A stretch of 31,987 bases of DNA from Albidovulum sp. (GCA_030837785.1 JAUQYA010000110.1:1-31987); one strand, 5' to 3'. Counted from the stretch's first letter, positions 1 to 8,277 are shown. Made by a program: numbers and translations. Notes: a model not told the origin generated them from the sequence alone.

Positions 1-121
1 TGTCCCGCCGCGCGCCTGAGAGCGACGCAGCACCCTGCGCTGTCGCGATGCGAGGGAGCTGCGCATAGCCCAGCATGGCTTCGCCAGCGGTAAGAAAGCC
101 GCGCCGTGAAAGAGTATTCAT
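1..121 (-). CDS. Tat-exported protein, N-terminal part (multicopper oxidase candidate)
   Basis: Only the first 40 codons are inside the window; the gene continues past the left edge. The start ATG (119-121) has a GAGGAGA ribosome binding site just upstream on the minus strand. The N-terminus begins MNTLSRRGFLTAG, a twin-arginine (SRRGFL) signal followed by a short hydrophobic stretch and a likely cleavage site near TAQG, so the product should be folded in the cytoplasm and exported by Tat. Many Tat substrates carry metal cofactors. A multicopper oxidase is my guess from the signal style and from the redox/metal-type neighbours, but no copper-binding motif is visible here. The first ~88 nt of the gene and the 36 nt before it are repeated at 1661-1785. 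The export signal is clear; the enzyme identity is weak. Confidence 0.6.
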   Translation of the reverse strand, partial: MNTLSRRGFLTAGEAMLGYAQLPRIATAQGAASLSGARRD

Positions 122-157
122 GGTCGTCTCCTCGGGACAACCAGTCCCGTTCATCAA
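33..157. repeat. Direct repeat copy A (5' end of Tat gene)
   Basis: These 125 bp align without gaps to 1661-1785 at roughly 88% identity by eye. They cover the ribosome binding site, start codon and Tat signal region of the minus-strand gene that starts at 121. Both copies encode MNTLSRRGFL. Confidence 0.85.
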
Positions 158-319
158 GGTAATGCCTAACGGAACTGGACCAAAGCTGCGAGGATTTGGG
201 CTATGTCGAAGTGCGTGGATTTCTGCCTGGGACAAGGGGCCGTCAATTCGACTTGAAACCGTGACAGGCGCTGATAATGCTTTGCCGACAACCGGTGCAA
301 AGCCCCCAGACGGGGCGGG

Positions 320-1639
320 ATGGGGTGGATGACACGCGTTCGGACGGCCTTCTTCTGGATCGTTGCCGCCACGCTTGTGGTGTGGCTGAGTGCTGAGTTG
401 CCGCTGTGGCTGGGCGGACCCGAGGCGCGCCGGTTTGGCGATGCCTTCATGCAGGGCACCGGGGTTCTGGCCATCGTGCTGATGAGCCTGTCGCTGATTC
501 TGGCGGCACGCCCGCGGATCGTCGAGCAGTGGCTGAACGGCCTCGACAAGATGTATCGCCTGCACAAATGGCTGGGCATCGCCAATCTGATCGTCGCCGC
601 GGTGCATTGGCAAGCTTACGGGTTTGTCCGCTCGGCCGAGCCCGATGCCGAGACCCTTGCCGCACCCGTCGGCGGCTGGGCCGGGTTTACGGACGCCCAG
701 CACGACACGGCGGTCTTCATCGGCGATCAGGCCTGGAAATTCGTCCTGGTCCTGAGCATCCTGGCACTGGTCAAGCGTTTCCCCTATCGTCTGTTTTTCA
801 AGACGCACTGGCTGTTCGTGCCGACCTATCTCGTGCTGATCTACCATTCGGTGGTCCTGCTGGACATCAGCGCCTGGACCAGCCTGCTCGGCCCCGTGCT
901 CGCGGTCGTGATGGCGGCGGGCGCCTGGGGCGGCATCACCTGCCTGTGGCGCAGCTTCCGCTTCACCGACGACCGCGCAATCGGCAATATCACCGGCATC
1001 ACCTACTACGAGACTGTGCGAACGCTCGAACTCGAAGTGCAGCTCGACAGCCGCTGGAAAGGGCATCAGGCAGGCCAGTTCGCCTTCCTGTCCACGGGCG
1101 AGGAAGCGCCGCATCCGTTCACCATTCTCAGCGCATGGCGCGGCGACGGCCTTGTTTCCTTCCTGATCAAGGAGCTTGGCGACTATACATCCACCCTCTC
1201 GAAGACCCTGAAGATCGGCGACGAGGTCAAGGTCGAGGGGCCGTGGGGCAAGTTCGATTTTGTATCGGATGCACCGCGCCAGATCTGGATTGCCGGAGGC
1301 GTCGGGGTCACACCCTTCATCGCCCGGATGCGGCACCTGGGGCAGCATCCCGACGGCAAGCCGGTGGATTTCTTCTTCTCGACGCCGCAACCCTACCCGG
1401 AAGGCGACCGGCTTCTGGATCGCGACGCGCGCGCGGCGGGGACGAACCTCCACCTGCACTTCAGCGACGAGGCGGGGCTGATGACGGCTGAACATGTCGC
1501 GGCCAAGGTGCCCGATCTGGCCAATGTGGATGTGTGGTTCTGCGGCCCCGCCGCCATGGGCGCGGCGCTGAAAACCGGGCTGGTCAAGCTGGGCCTGCCG
1601 GCGGCACGGTTCCATCAGGAGCTTTTCGAGATGCGCTGA
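320..1639 (+). CDS. Ferric reductase-like transmembrane flavocytochrome (ferredoxin reductase family)
   Basis: A membrane electron-transfer protein of 439 residues. The N-terminal half has several hydrophobic helices of the ferric-reductase-like transmembrane type, with candidate haem-ligand histidines in LHKWLG, AVHW, KTHW and IYHS. The C-terminal half is a ferredoxin-NADP-reductase-like module: an FAD-binding segment around HPFTILSA, a nucleotide-binding GGVGVTPF motif and the typical C-terminal CGPAAMG. The family passes electrons from NAD(P)H through FAD to haem and on to a periplasmic acceptor such as Fe(III), Cu(II) or a partner protein. A second ATG at 329 (MTRVRTAFF) is an equally possible start, since neither has a canonical Shine-Dalgarno. 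It is divergent from the Tat gene at 121, and its 3' end overlaps the antisense Tat fragment at 1615-1749. The family call is firm; the substrate is unknown. Confidence 0.88.
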   Translation: MGWMTRVRTAFFWIVAATLVVWLSAELPLWLGGPEARRFGDAFMQGTGVLAIVLMSLSLILAARPRIVEQWLNGLDKMYRLHKWLGIANLIVAAVHWQAYGFVRSAEPDAETLAAPVGGWAGFTDAQHDTAVFIGDQAWKFVLVLSILALVKRFPYRLFFKTHWLFVPTYLVLIYHSVVLLDISAWTSLLGPVLAVVMAAGAWGGITCLWRSFRFTDDRAIGNITGITYYETVRTLELEVQLDSRWKGHQAGQFAFLSTGEEAPHPFTILSAWRGDGLVSFLIKELGDYTSTLSKTLKIGDEVKVEGPWGKFDFVSDAPRQIWIAGGVGVTPFIARMRHLGQHPDGKPVDFFFSTPQPYPEGDRLLDRDARAAGTNLHLHFSDEAGLMTAEHVAAKVPDLANVDVWFCGPAAMGAALKTGLVKLGLPAARFHQELFEMR

Positions 1640-1749
1640 CCGGCGCAGCCCGGCGCGATCCCCTGCGCTGCCGCGTTGCGGGGATCGTGCGCATAGGCCA
1701 GCATGGCTGCGCCAGCGGCAAGAAAGCCGCGTCGTGAAAGAGTATTCAT
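1615..1749 (-). pseudogene. Truncated second copy of the Tat gene start
   Basis: A good GAGGAGA site precedes an ATG at 1747-1749 and a 44-residue frame beginning MNTLSRRGFLAAGAAML. The frame runs antisense into the last 25 nt of the flavocytochrome gene and stops at 1615-1617. Only the Tat signal peptide remains, without a mature domain. It lies 75 nt downstream of the 1825-2217 gene on the same strand, which is what an operon with a full-length Tat gene would look like, so this may be the original position of the gene. It could still be translated into a short exported peptide, but remnant is the simpler reading. Confidence 0.7.
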
Positions 1750-1785
1750 GGTCGTCTCCTCGGGACAGCTGGTCCCGCTCATCAA
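1661..1785. repeat. Direct repeat copy B (5' end of Tat gene)
   Basis: Ungapped partner of 33-157. Homology is lost beyond both ends, to the left inside the fragment's coding region and to the right before the upstream gene. The two copies flank the flavocytochrome gene. Confidence 0.85.
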
Positions 1786-1824
1786 AACCGACAGGACGCC
1801 GCGGGCCTCGGCCCGGACGCGCGA

Positions 1825-2217
1825 TCAGAGGAGACGGAGCTTGGGAGGACGCTCGTTCAGTCCAGGTGCCCGACTGGCGACATTTTCAGCAGCCGGCAGG
1901 TCATGGCTGGCAGGCGCGTAATCGCTGCCAGCGCCTTCGCTCGGGGATGTCAGGAAGACCGGTACACCGGCGCAAAGCAGCTCACAGCTCACGACATCAC
2001 CTGATCCGCAGTGCCGTTCACCGTCGCAGGGTTCCACATCGCCGGCATCAACCTGCATCGTCTTGCCGACATGCACGGCGTGATCCGGCTCTGCGCTCAG
2101 GCGCGCCGCGTGCCCAGCCGTCACCGTCGTCATGACGGCGATCGCGAGTACGGCAAGCATGGTGACGAGGCGCGAGAACATGCCGGAAAGATAGGCGCTG
2201 GTCACAGGAATGTCCAT
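1825..2217 (-). CDS. Small secreted Cys-containing protein, unknown function
   Basis: A 130-residue frame whose ATG (2215-2217) is preceded by GGAGG at rather short spacing. A hydrophobic segment from about residue 13 to 35 (MFSRLVTMLAVLAIAV) ends near AGHAA and looks like a signal peptide or anchor; M13 is an alternative start but has no good ribosome site. The mature part has four cysteines and two histidines (EPCDGERHC, SCELLC) and ends in a proline/arginine-rich tail. This pattern is reminiscent of small DUF2946-like proteins near copper genes, but I do not recognise it securely. It would be cotranscribed with the truncated Tat gene downstream, so a periplasmic metal or redox role is plausible and unproven. 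Confidence 0.6.
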   Translation of the reverse strand: MDIPVTSAYLSGMFSRLVTMLAVLAIAVMTTVTAGHAARLSAEPDHAVHVGKTMQVDAGDVEPCDGERHCGSGDVVSCELLCAGVPVFLTSPSEGAGSDYAPASHDLPAAENVASRAPGLNERPPKLRLL

Positions 2218-2722
2218 TGCCTCCGGCGTCGCACCTCTGGCGGAAGTTCATGCCCGGCATGTAAGCCAATTGAAATTCCCCGTCTCCGATCACGTAACCC
2301 ATACTGAAAAAAGCTCCGTAGTATTTAGTGGATCGGTTTCCACATCAAAGCGAGGCGTGTCTTGACGGCGGCATCCGTCACACGGTTGTGCAGGACAGCC
2401 GCATTCGCCGCTTCCAATGCAACGTCAGCGCTCGCCCCCGTCGCCATACCGACATGAGCGGTCGCACCGGCCGAATACTCCCGACGCTACAACTTTTCAC
2501 TTGCCCCCTAGAGTCATGCGAAGGGCCGACCTCCGCCTTCTTCAGGAGAGGATTCACCATGTCGCAACGCTCGCCATCAACGCCTGGCAAGGCATCAGCA
2601 GGTCGGTCGGCCGGATCGGTCGGCGAAGTCGAGGCGGCGTTCCGGCATGACAAAACGCCCGCCTTTTCGCTGCTTCAAGACATCGCCCGAGATTGTCCGC
2701 TTGGTCACCATGCCACCCTGCT
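2218..2722. other. Intergenic region, 505 bp, no secure gene
   Basis: It separates the minus-strand secreted-protein gene from the 3' end of the XRE-cupin gene. The part next to 2217 is less GC-rich (around 2270-2340) and must hold the promoter of the secreted-protein gene; a weak dyad ATACT/AGTAT lies at 2301-2305 and 2320-2324. A 56-codon plus-strand frame from 2559 to 2729 has a good AGGAGAGG site seven bases before its ATG, but the peptide (MSQRSPSTPGKAS...) matches nothing I know and its 3' end overlaps the regulator's stop. I treat it as a possible remnant and not as a gene. Confidence 0.5.
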
Positions 2723-3277
2723 TCAATAGACCGGCGGCGAGATCACCCAGATCACCACGGCCGGCTCGTCATGCGGGTTGCTCCAACTGTAGCTGCGTCC
2801 CGCGAACTGGAAGCTGTCTCCCGTCTTCAGATCGACCGACAGATCCCCGATCGTCAGGGTCAGCCGGCCCGAGATCACGACGCCGCCGTCCTCTCGCGAG
2901 CCCGTCTCCACCGGCCCGCCGCTGTCGGATTTCGGCCCGAAGACCGACTTGATCATCTCGAACGACCCCGAGAGCGAGGGCGACAGAAGTTCCTCGGTGA
3001 GCCCGCTTTCGGTTGATCCGATGGGCACGCGATCCGCGGCACGCAGGATCAGGCCGCGCTCGGCCTCTTGCCGGCTGGCTGAACGGAAGAAGAAGCTGAT
3101 GCTGATGCCGAACTTATCGGCGATCAGGCCGAGGTCGCGGACCGAAGGTTCCGTCTGGCCGCGCTCGATCTGGCTCAACCAGCCGACCGACCGGCCGACC
3201 GCAAAGGCGAGCGCCTGAAGCGTCATGCCCCGCGACTTGCGAAGCGCCCTGATGTCGTTGCCGATCTGCTTGCTCAT
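2723..3277 (-). CDS. XRE-family transcriptional regulator with C-terminal cupin
   Basis: A 184-residue repressor/activator of the HTH-cupin type. Residues ~8-62 form an XRE helix-turn-helix (IRALRKSRGMTLQALA, then GWLSQIERGQTEPSV). Residues ~105-180 form a cupin that ends in VVIWVISPPVY. This family (PuuR-like) usually controls polyamine, amine or amino-acid catabolism, with the cupin sensing the metabolite. It is divergent from the dimethylglycine-dehydrogenase-like gene and shares an AT-rich 156-bp intergenic region with palindromes, so it very probably controls that gene and itself. The ribosome site before the chosen ATG (3275-3277) is weak. Its closest relative in the window is the regulator at 8278-8892, which has the same layout and the same C-terminal ending style. 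Confidence 0.92.
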   Translation of the reverse strand: MSKQIGNDIRALRKSRGMTLQALAFAVGRSVGWLSQIERGQTEPSVRDLGLIADKFGISISFFFRSASRQEAERGLILRAADRVPIGSTESGLTEELLSPSLSGSFEMIKSVFGPKSDSGGPVETGSREDGGVVISGRLTLTIGDLSVDLKTGDSFQFAGRSYSWSNPHDEPAVVIWVISPPVY

Positions 3278-3326
3278 GCGACTTTGGTAAGGGCGCCGGA
3301 GACGTGTTCAAGAGGATTTCGACCAT

Positions 3327-3357
3327 ATGAGCATTTTCTCATGAATTATTCAATAAT
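3327..3357. promoter_or_regulatory. Candidate operator palindromes in the divergent XRE/flavoenzyme promoter
   Basis: Two perfect inverted repeats lie side by side in an AT-rich patch of this GC-rich genome: ATGAG-N6-CTCAT (3327-3342) and ATTATT-C-AATAAT (3345-3357). They are placed between the two divergent start codons (3277 and 3434), where an autoregulatory XRE-cupin protein would bind. The function is inferred from position and symmetry only. Confidence 0.5.
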
Positions 3358-3433
3358 GAATTTCTATATTGATTTTTCATTTCCGTCGACGCATCACTCA
3401 CGGCATTCCCGACTCATCCCGGAGCCCGCCCCC

Positions 3434-5878
3434 ATGATCACCCTCCCGCAATCGGCCCGCGTCGTCATCATCGGCGGTGGCATCTCCGGCTGTTCGGTCG
3501 CCTATCACCTGGCCAAGCTGGGCTGGAAGGACATCGTGCTTCTGGAGCGCAAGCAGCTGACCTCGGGCACCACCTGGCACGCGGCGGGGCTGGTAGGGCA
3601 GTTGCGCGCCAGCCAGAACATGACGCGGCTCGCCAAGTATTCGGCGGACCTCTACACGCGGCTTGAGGCGGAGACGGGTCTCGCGACCGGCTTTCGCCAG
3701 TGCGGCTCGATCACCGCCGCGCTGACGGCGGAGCGCAAGGAGGAAATCCTGCGCCAGGCCAGCCTTGCCCGTGCCTTCGGGGTCGAGGTCAACGAGTTGT
3801 CGCCGGCTGAGGTCAAGGCGCTTTACCCCCATCTCAACATCGACGGGGTGACGGCGGGCGTGCATCTGCCGCTCGATGGCCAGGCCGACCCTGCAAATAT
3901 CGCACTGGCGCTGGCCAAGGGGGCGCGGGCGCACGGCGCGCTGATCGCCGAACAGGTGAAGGTGACGCGGGTCACGCAGGCGGATGGCCGGGTTACGGGC
4001 GTGGATTGGGTTTCCGGCACTGAACAGGGCCATATCGCCGCCGATCTGGTGGTGAACTGCGGCGGCATGTGGGGCCGCGATCTGGCGGCACAAAACGGCG
4101 TCACCCTGCCGCTCCATGCTTGCGAGCATTTCTACATCGTCACCGAGGGCATCCCCGGCCTCAGCCAGATGCCGGTCCTGCGCGTGCCGGACGAATGCGC
4201 CTATTACAAGGAAGACGCAGGGAAAATTCTTCTCGGGGCCTTCGAGCCCAAGGCCAAGCCCTGGGGCATGGACGGCATCCGCGAGGATTTCTGCTTCGAC
4301 CAGTTGCCCGAGGACTTCGACCATTTCGAACCGATCCTCTCGGCGGCGATCAACCGGATGCCGATGCTGGCCGAGGCGGGCATTCATACCTTCTTCAACG
4401 GTCCCGAAAGCTTTACCCCCGACGACCGCTATTACCTGGGCGAGGCGCCGGAACTGGCCGGTTACTGGGTGGCAGCTGGCTACAACTCCATCGGCATCGT
4501 CTCGTCGGGTGGCGCGGGGATGGCACTGGCGCAATGGATGAACGACGGCGAGGCGCCCTTCGACCTGTGGGAAGTCGACATCCGACGCGCCCAACCGTTC
4601 CAGAAGAACCGCCGCTACCTGAAGGAGCGGGTCAGCGAAACCCTGGGCCTGCTTTACGCCGACCACTTCCCCTACCGCCAGATGGCGACCTCGCGCGGCA
4701 TCCGCCGGACACCGCTGCATGAACATCTGAAAGCCCGCGGCGCGGTCTTCGGCGAGGTCGCGGGATGGGAGCGGGCCAACTGGTTTGCCAATCCGGGGCA
4801 AGAGCGGGAATACCGCTATTCCTGGAAGCGGCAGAACTGGTTCGAGAACCAGCGCGCCGAACACATGGCGCTGCGCGAAGGCGTCGGCCTTCTCGACATG
4901 TCCTCCTTCGGCAAGATCCGGGTCGACGGGGCGGATGCGGCTTCCTTCCTGCAACATCTCTGTGCCAACCGGATCGACGTGGAGGCGGGACGGCTGGTCT
5001 ATACCCAGATGCTGAACGCCAGGGGCGGGATCGAGTCCGACCTGACCGTGACGCGCCTCTCCGAGACCTCGTTCCTGCTGGTCGTCCCCGGTGCGACGCC
5101 GCAACGCGACCTTGCCTGGCTGCGGCGGCACAAGGGCGAGCGCCATGTCGCCATCCTCGACATGACCGCCGCCGAGGCGGTGCTGCCGGTGATGGGGCCG
5201 AAAAGCCGCGAGCTTCTGCAACGCGTCTCGCCCGATGACTTTTCCAACGAAGCCCACCCCTTCGGCACCGCGAAGGACATCGAGATCGGCATGGGCCTCG
5301 CCCGTGCGCATCGGGTCACTTACGTCGGCGAACTGGGCTGGGAGCTTTATGTTTCCGCCGATCAGGCTGCCCATGTCTTTGAAGCGCTCTTCGAAGCGGG
5401 CGAGGACATCGGCCTGAAGCTCTGCGGCCTTCATGCGATGGACAGCTGCCGGATCGAGAAGGCCTACCGCCACTTCGGCCACGACATCACCGACGAGGAC
5501 CACGTGCTGGAGGCGGGCCTCGGCTTCGCGGTCAAGACCGCCAAGGGCGACTTCCTCGGCCGCGATGCCGTCCTGCGCAAGCGCGACACCGGCCTCGCGC
5601 GCCGCATGATGCAATTCCGCCTGACCGACCCCGAGCCGCTTCTGTTCCACAACGAACCGATCCTGCGCGACGGCAGGATTGTCAGCTTCCTGACTTCGGG
5701 CAACTACGGCCATGCCCTCGGCGGGGCGATCGGCCTCGGCTATGTGCCTTGCGAGGGTGAGACGGCGGAAAACCTGATGGCCTCGCGCTATGCCATCGAG
5801 GTCGCCGGGCAGATCGTGGCGGCCGAAGCTTCGCTTGCCCCGATGTACGACCCGAAATCCGAACGGATCAAGGGGTGA
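3434..5878 (+). CDS. FAD-dependent oxidoreductase/GcvT fusion (dimethylglycine or sarcosine dehydrogenase-like)
   Basis: An 814-residue flavoenzyme of the dimethylglycine/sarcosine dehydrogenase family, which oxidatively removes N-methyl groups and can pass the one-carbon unit to tetrahydrofolate. An N-terminal FAD fold starts with VVIIGGGISG (residues ~10-19). SGTTWHAAGL follows, whose His49 corresponds to the histidine that binds FAD covalently in this family. The DAO domain extends to about 370, then a linker domain, then the aminomethyltransferase (GcvT) domain at ~440-700 and its C-terminal barrel to ~805. The start at 3434 gives the family's usual length; an upstream ATG at 3284 would invade the regulator's promoter. 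The divergent XRE-cupin gene is the likely regulator, and the ABC importer at 8897-13073 may bring in the substrate. The exact N-methyl amine cannot be read from the sequence. Confidence 0.9.
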   Translation: MITLPQSARVVIIGGGISGCSVAYHLAKLGWKDIVLLERKQLTSGTTWHAAGLVGQLRASQNMTRLAKYSADLYTRLEAETGLATGFRQCGSITAALTAERKEEILRQASLARAFGVEVNELSPAEVKALYPHLNIDGVTAGVHLPLDGQADPANIALALAKGARAHGALIAEQVKVTRVTQADGRVTGVDWVSGTEQGHIAADLVVNCGGMWGRDLAAQNGVTLPLHACEHFYIVTEGIPGLSQMPVLRVPDECAYYKEDAGKILLGAFEPKAKPWGMDGIREDFCFDQLPEDFDHFEPILSAAINRMPMLAEAGIHTFFNGPESFTPDDRYYLGEAPELAGYWVAAGYNSIGIVSSGGAGMALAQWMNDGEAPFDLWEVDIRRAQPFQKNRRYLKERVSETLGLLYADHFPYRQMATSRGIRRTPLHEHLKARGAVFGEVAGWERANWFANPGQEREYRYSWKRQNWFENQRAEHMALREGVGLLDMSSFGKIRVDGADAASFLQHLCANRIDVEAGRLVYTQMLNARGGIESDLTVTRLSETSFLLVVPGATPQRDLAWLRRHKGERHVAILDMTAAEAVLPVMGPKSRELLQRVSPDDFSNEAHPFGTAKDIEIGMGLARAHRVTYVGELGWELYVSADQAAHVFEALFEAGEDIGLKLCGLHAMDSCRIEKAYRHFGHDITDEDHVLEAGLGFAVKTAKGDFLGRDAVLRKRDTGLARRMMQFRLTDPEPLLFHNEPILRDGRIVSFLTSGNYGHALGGAIGLGYVPCEGETAENLMASRYAIEVAGQIVAAEASLAPMYDPKSERIKG

Positions 5879-6111
5879 GAGCGGCGCGATCCGCGCTGCC
5901 GGAGCTTCGCACGGACCGTCCGACGGCTTGCGCCGGGGGATGAACGGGGCCACACGCAAGGGACTCGCCTCGAGCGACGCGGCGCAGCACGCGAAGCGGG
6001 AATACGATCGCGCGATGCTGACGCAGCTCGCGGTCGGGGCGCTGGGCTACTGCGACATCCAGGATGCGGCAATCGAGATGCCGGGGGCGAACCCCACTCT
6101 CCCGTTCGGTG

Positions 6112-8109
6112 CTACACGAACACTCCCCAAAGGTCCATTCTCACCAAATCTCCGCCCTGGTCATTGAATATTATCTCGGTGCCCAGACCACCCGCCAAGA
6201 GGGTTGCGCCGATTGCCCCCGAGTCTCGCAACTCCCTCAGGTCCGCGACGCTGTCTGCGATCCAGTTGTTGAATGTCCCTGCCTGGTATTCCAGGTGGTT
6301 CGCCGGGTCAGTCGCATTGTTGGCCCAGGACGGCCCGAAGTTCTGAAAGCGAAGCTCGTCGCCCTCCAGGAAATCGAGGTCAGTGATGACGTGATGGTCT
6401 CCGTTGGTATTGTGAGAATTGACCGCATTGAACCGGAATACGTCCGCGCCTTCGTTGCCGGTCGCGACGTCCCGGCCACGGCGAAGGAAGATGATGTCAT
6501 CGTTGTTGCCACCGGTGAGCGTGTCGTTTCCGTAGGTGCCTGACAGGTTCAACTTGGGGTCAGTCGGGGGTGGCGGGGGCGGCGGTGCAGAGATATCGAG
6601 GTTCTTGAACAATATCTCGGCAATAGCGCCGCCACCAAGATCAAGCGAAAGGAGCGCGTCGGCGCCCAACTGTACGAAGCCCAGGACATCGCCGCCCGGT
6701 GTCTTGAGTGCCTGTAGGTCCGCAGCATCATCCAGAATGCCCGTGCCACCCAGCGCCGGGATATTCCAACCGCTCAGCGCGACGCTGTCGCCGTCCGCCA
6801 GCGTGAAGTCATTGACCGTCAGCCGTTCAGTCGGACCAGTGAGCAAATTGAAGATTGCACGATCTATATTGAGGGTGTCCGAACCTGCACCCAGGGTGAT
6901 GGTGTCGGTGCCACTACCGGCGGAAATGGTGTCGTTGCCTGCACCGGAATCGATGACATTCAGGAGGCCACCGCTGATCACGATGGTGTCGCTTCCGGTT
7001 CCCGTAAGAATCGAAGCTCCCGATAGGTTCAGGAATGGGTAGATCGGTGCAAGTGCAACGCTAATTGAGTTGTTTCCATCACCAGCATTAATTGCTACGG
7101 AATATCCGTTGACGGGGGCGCCGTAATCGAAAGAAAACAGTGTATTTAGATCAATGCTGATGAAATCGTCTCCGACACCTCCAACAATATCATAATGGTC
7201 AAAGTATCCACCGCTTATGTTCGCAATGTTGTTTCCGGCGCCGAGATCGATCGTCACGTCAACATCCGCAAAATCTGTGACCAAATCGACAAGCGTGAGC
7301 GCCAGTGTATCATCGCCGGCCCCGAGGTCGATGTGCCCCTGAACGCTCGTTCCCCAGGAATTTCCTCCATCCAGTGTATAAGTTAACGCGACGTTGTCGT
7401 TACCGCTCCCCGCAAGAATGTTCAGGTCTATGTTTCCGGTTCGGTCGTTGACCGTCAGCGAGTTCGTCCCGTTTCCGAGGTCGATGTCGTGGGTGGAATG
7501 TCCGTTGGAGTTGTCGGCCTCCGTGTAGTTGTCGACGGTCACGGTGTCGTTGCCATCGCCAAGTATGACAGTCGTGTTGAGATGGGGCGTTGCGTCCATC
7601 ATCTCATTGTGCATCGAAATGTTTACAGTGTTGTTTCCCTCCAAATCTATGACGGCAGCGCTTATCTCCGGCGTCTCGGTCCCAACCTGTCCCGATCCCC
7701 ACCCCATAAGGACGAATGCGGCGTCCACGCTCAGAGTGTCGTTTCCTGAACCACCGTCGAGAATGATGTCGGCGACCGGATATACCGTTGCAGAGTCAAA
7801 CATGCCTATGGCTGGATCCGTATCCATTAGGACGGAAACAGAAAGGCTGTCATCTCCCTGATCCCCGGAAAGCGACCAGCGCATCAAAGGCAATGGGCCA
7901 ACTAGGGCGTAACTATTCGGGGCGAGCACCGGCCAGCTGATTGTGTAGGCATAGTCGACACTCAAGATGTCCTGTCCCCACCCGCCCCGCAGGTCGGCCC
8001 GCTCGAAGGTCGAGCTGAGAACATCGAAACCGCTTAGTCCGAAGATGGTGTCGTTCGGCCCGGTCGCCGAAATGGTGTTGGATGAATTGTCACCACGAAT
8101 GATGGCCAT
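6112..8109 (-). CDS. RTX-type calcium-binding repeat protein, probably type I secreted
   Basis: A 665-residue protein without an N-terminal signal peptide, rich in Asp, Gly and Asn, with many GxGxD-type nonapeptide motifs along its whole length (GGSGNDTLS, LGDGNDTVT, LGAGDDTLA, SGAGNDTIS, GAGSDTL). Such repeats form calcium-loaded beta-rolls in proteins exported by type I systems through an uncleaved C-terminal signal. A proline linker (APPPPPPPTDPK) separates the repeat region from a C-terminal unit of about 150 residues with two more RTX motifs and the export end. No enzymatic domain is recognisable. The start at 8109 (MAIIRGDNSS) has a GGGGGAG site. The gene is visibly less GC-rich than its neighbours, especially 7000-7900, and no type I exporter is in the window, so recent acquisition is plausible. 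It lies downstream of, and in line with, the ABC-importer operon but is probably independent. Confidence 0.88.
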   Translation of the reverse strand: MAIIRGDNSSNTISATGPNDTIFGLSGFDVLSSTFERADLRGGWGQDILSVDYAYTISWPVLAPNSYALVGPLPLMRWSLSGDQGDDSLSVSVLMDTDPAIGMFDSATVYPVADIILDGGSGNDTLSVDAAFVLMGWGSGQVGTETPEISAAVIDLEGNNTVNISMHNEMMDATPHLNTTVILGDGNDTVTVDNYTEADNSNGHSTHDIDLGNGTNSLTVNDRTGNIDLNILAGSGNDNVALTYTLDGGNSWGTSVQGHIDLGAGDDTLALTLVDLVTDFADVDVTIDLGAGNNIANISGGYFDHYDIVGGVGDDFISIDLNTLFSFDYGAPVNGYSVAINAGDGNNSISVALAPIYPFLNLSGASILTGTGSDTIVISGGLLNVIDSGAGNDTISAGSGTDTITLGAGSDTLNIDRAIFNLLTGPTERLTVNDFTLADGDSVALSGWNIPALGGTGILDDAADLQALKTPGGDVLGFVQLGADALLSLDLGGGAIAEILFKNLDISAPPPPPPPTDPKLNLSGTYGNDTLTGGNNDDIIFLRRGRDVATGNEGADVFRFNAVNSHNTNGDHHVITDLDFLEGDELRFQNFGPSWANNATDPANHLEYQAGTFNNWIADSVADLRELRDSGAIGATLLAGGLGTEIIFNDQGGDLVRMDLWGVFV

Positions 8110-8265
8110 CGGATTGTCTCCCCCACAGAAACGACTCGCGGCAGCGAAGCCTAGCCCGACCAAGAGTGGCAGCTGGGTGCCGAATTGACAACGAAGGTGT
8201 AGACTAGCCGGGAACGCAGCTCTGGATGACAATCCTGCCAGAGGAGTGACGGCAGGCGTCGGTCA

Positions 8266-8275
8266 CCCCCCCCCC
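8266..8275. repeat. C10 homopolymer tract
   Basis: Ten consecutive C (G10 on the minus-strand transcript) lie two bases beyond the stop codon of the XRE-cupin gene and upstream of the RTX gene. Runs of this length slip during replication. Here it is outside coding sequence. Confidence 0.9.
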
Positions 8276-8277
8276 GA

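Noticed and set aside
2290..2340. A possible MerR-type operator (GCTCCGTAGTAT) upstream of the secreted-protein gene
   Set aside because: One half-site resembles mer-like operators, but the second half-site is not symmetrical and no MerR gene is in the window.
3398..5959. An open frame of 853 codons antisense to the dimethylglycine-dehydrogenase-like gene
   Set aside because: It is a shadow frame caused by high GC at third codon positions. The peptide has no domain pattern, while the plus strand has a full family-length flavoenzyme.
5940..6167. A 75-codon plus-strand frame after the flavoenzyme gene
   Set aside because: The peptide resembles no family that I recognise, has no clear ribosome site and runs into the antisense RTX gene end. 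The gap 5879-6111 is left without a gene.
6112..8109. The repeated GxGxD-coding units as a CRISPR array or other DNA repeat
   Set aside because: The similarity is at protein level (RTX nonapeptides) with variable spacing and diverged codons; there are no identical repeats with unique spacers.
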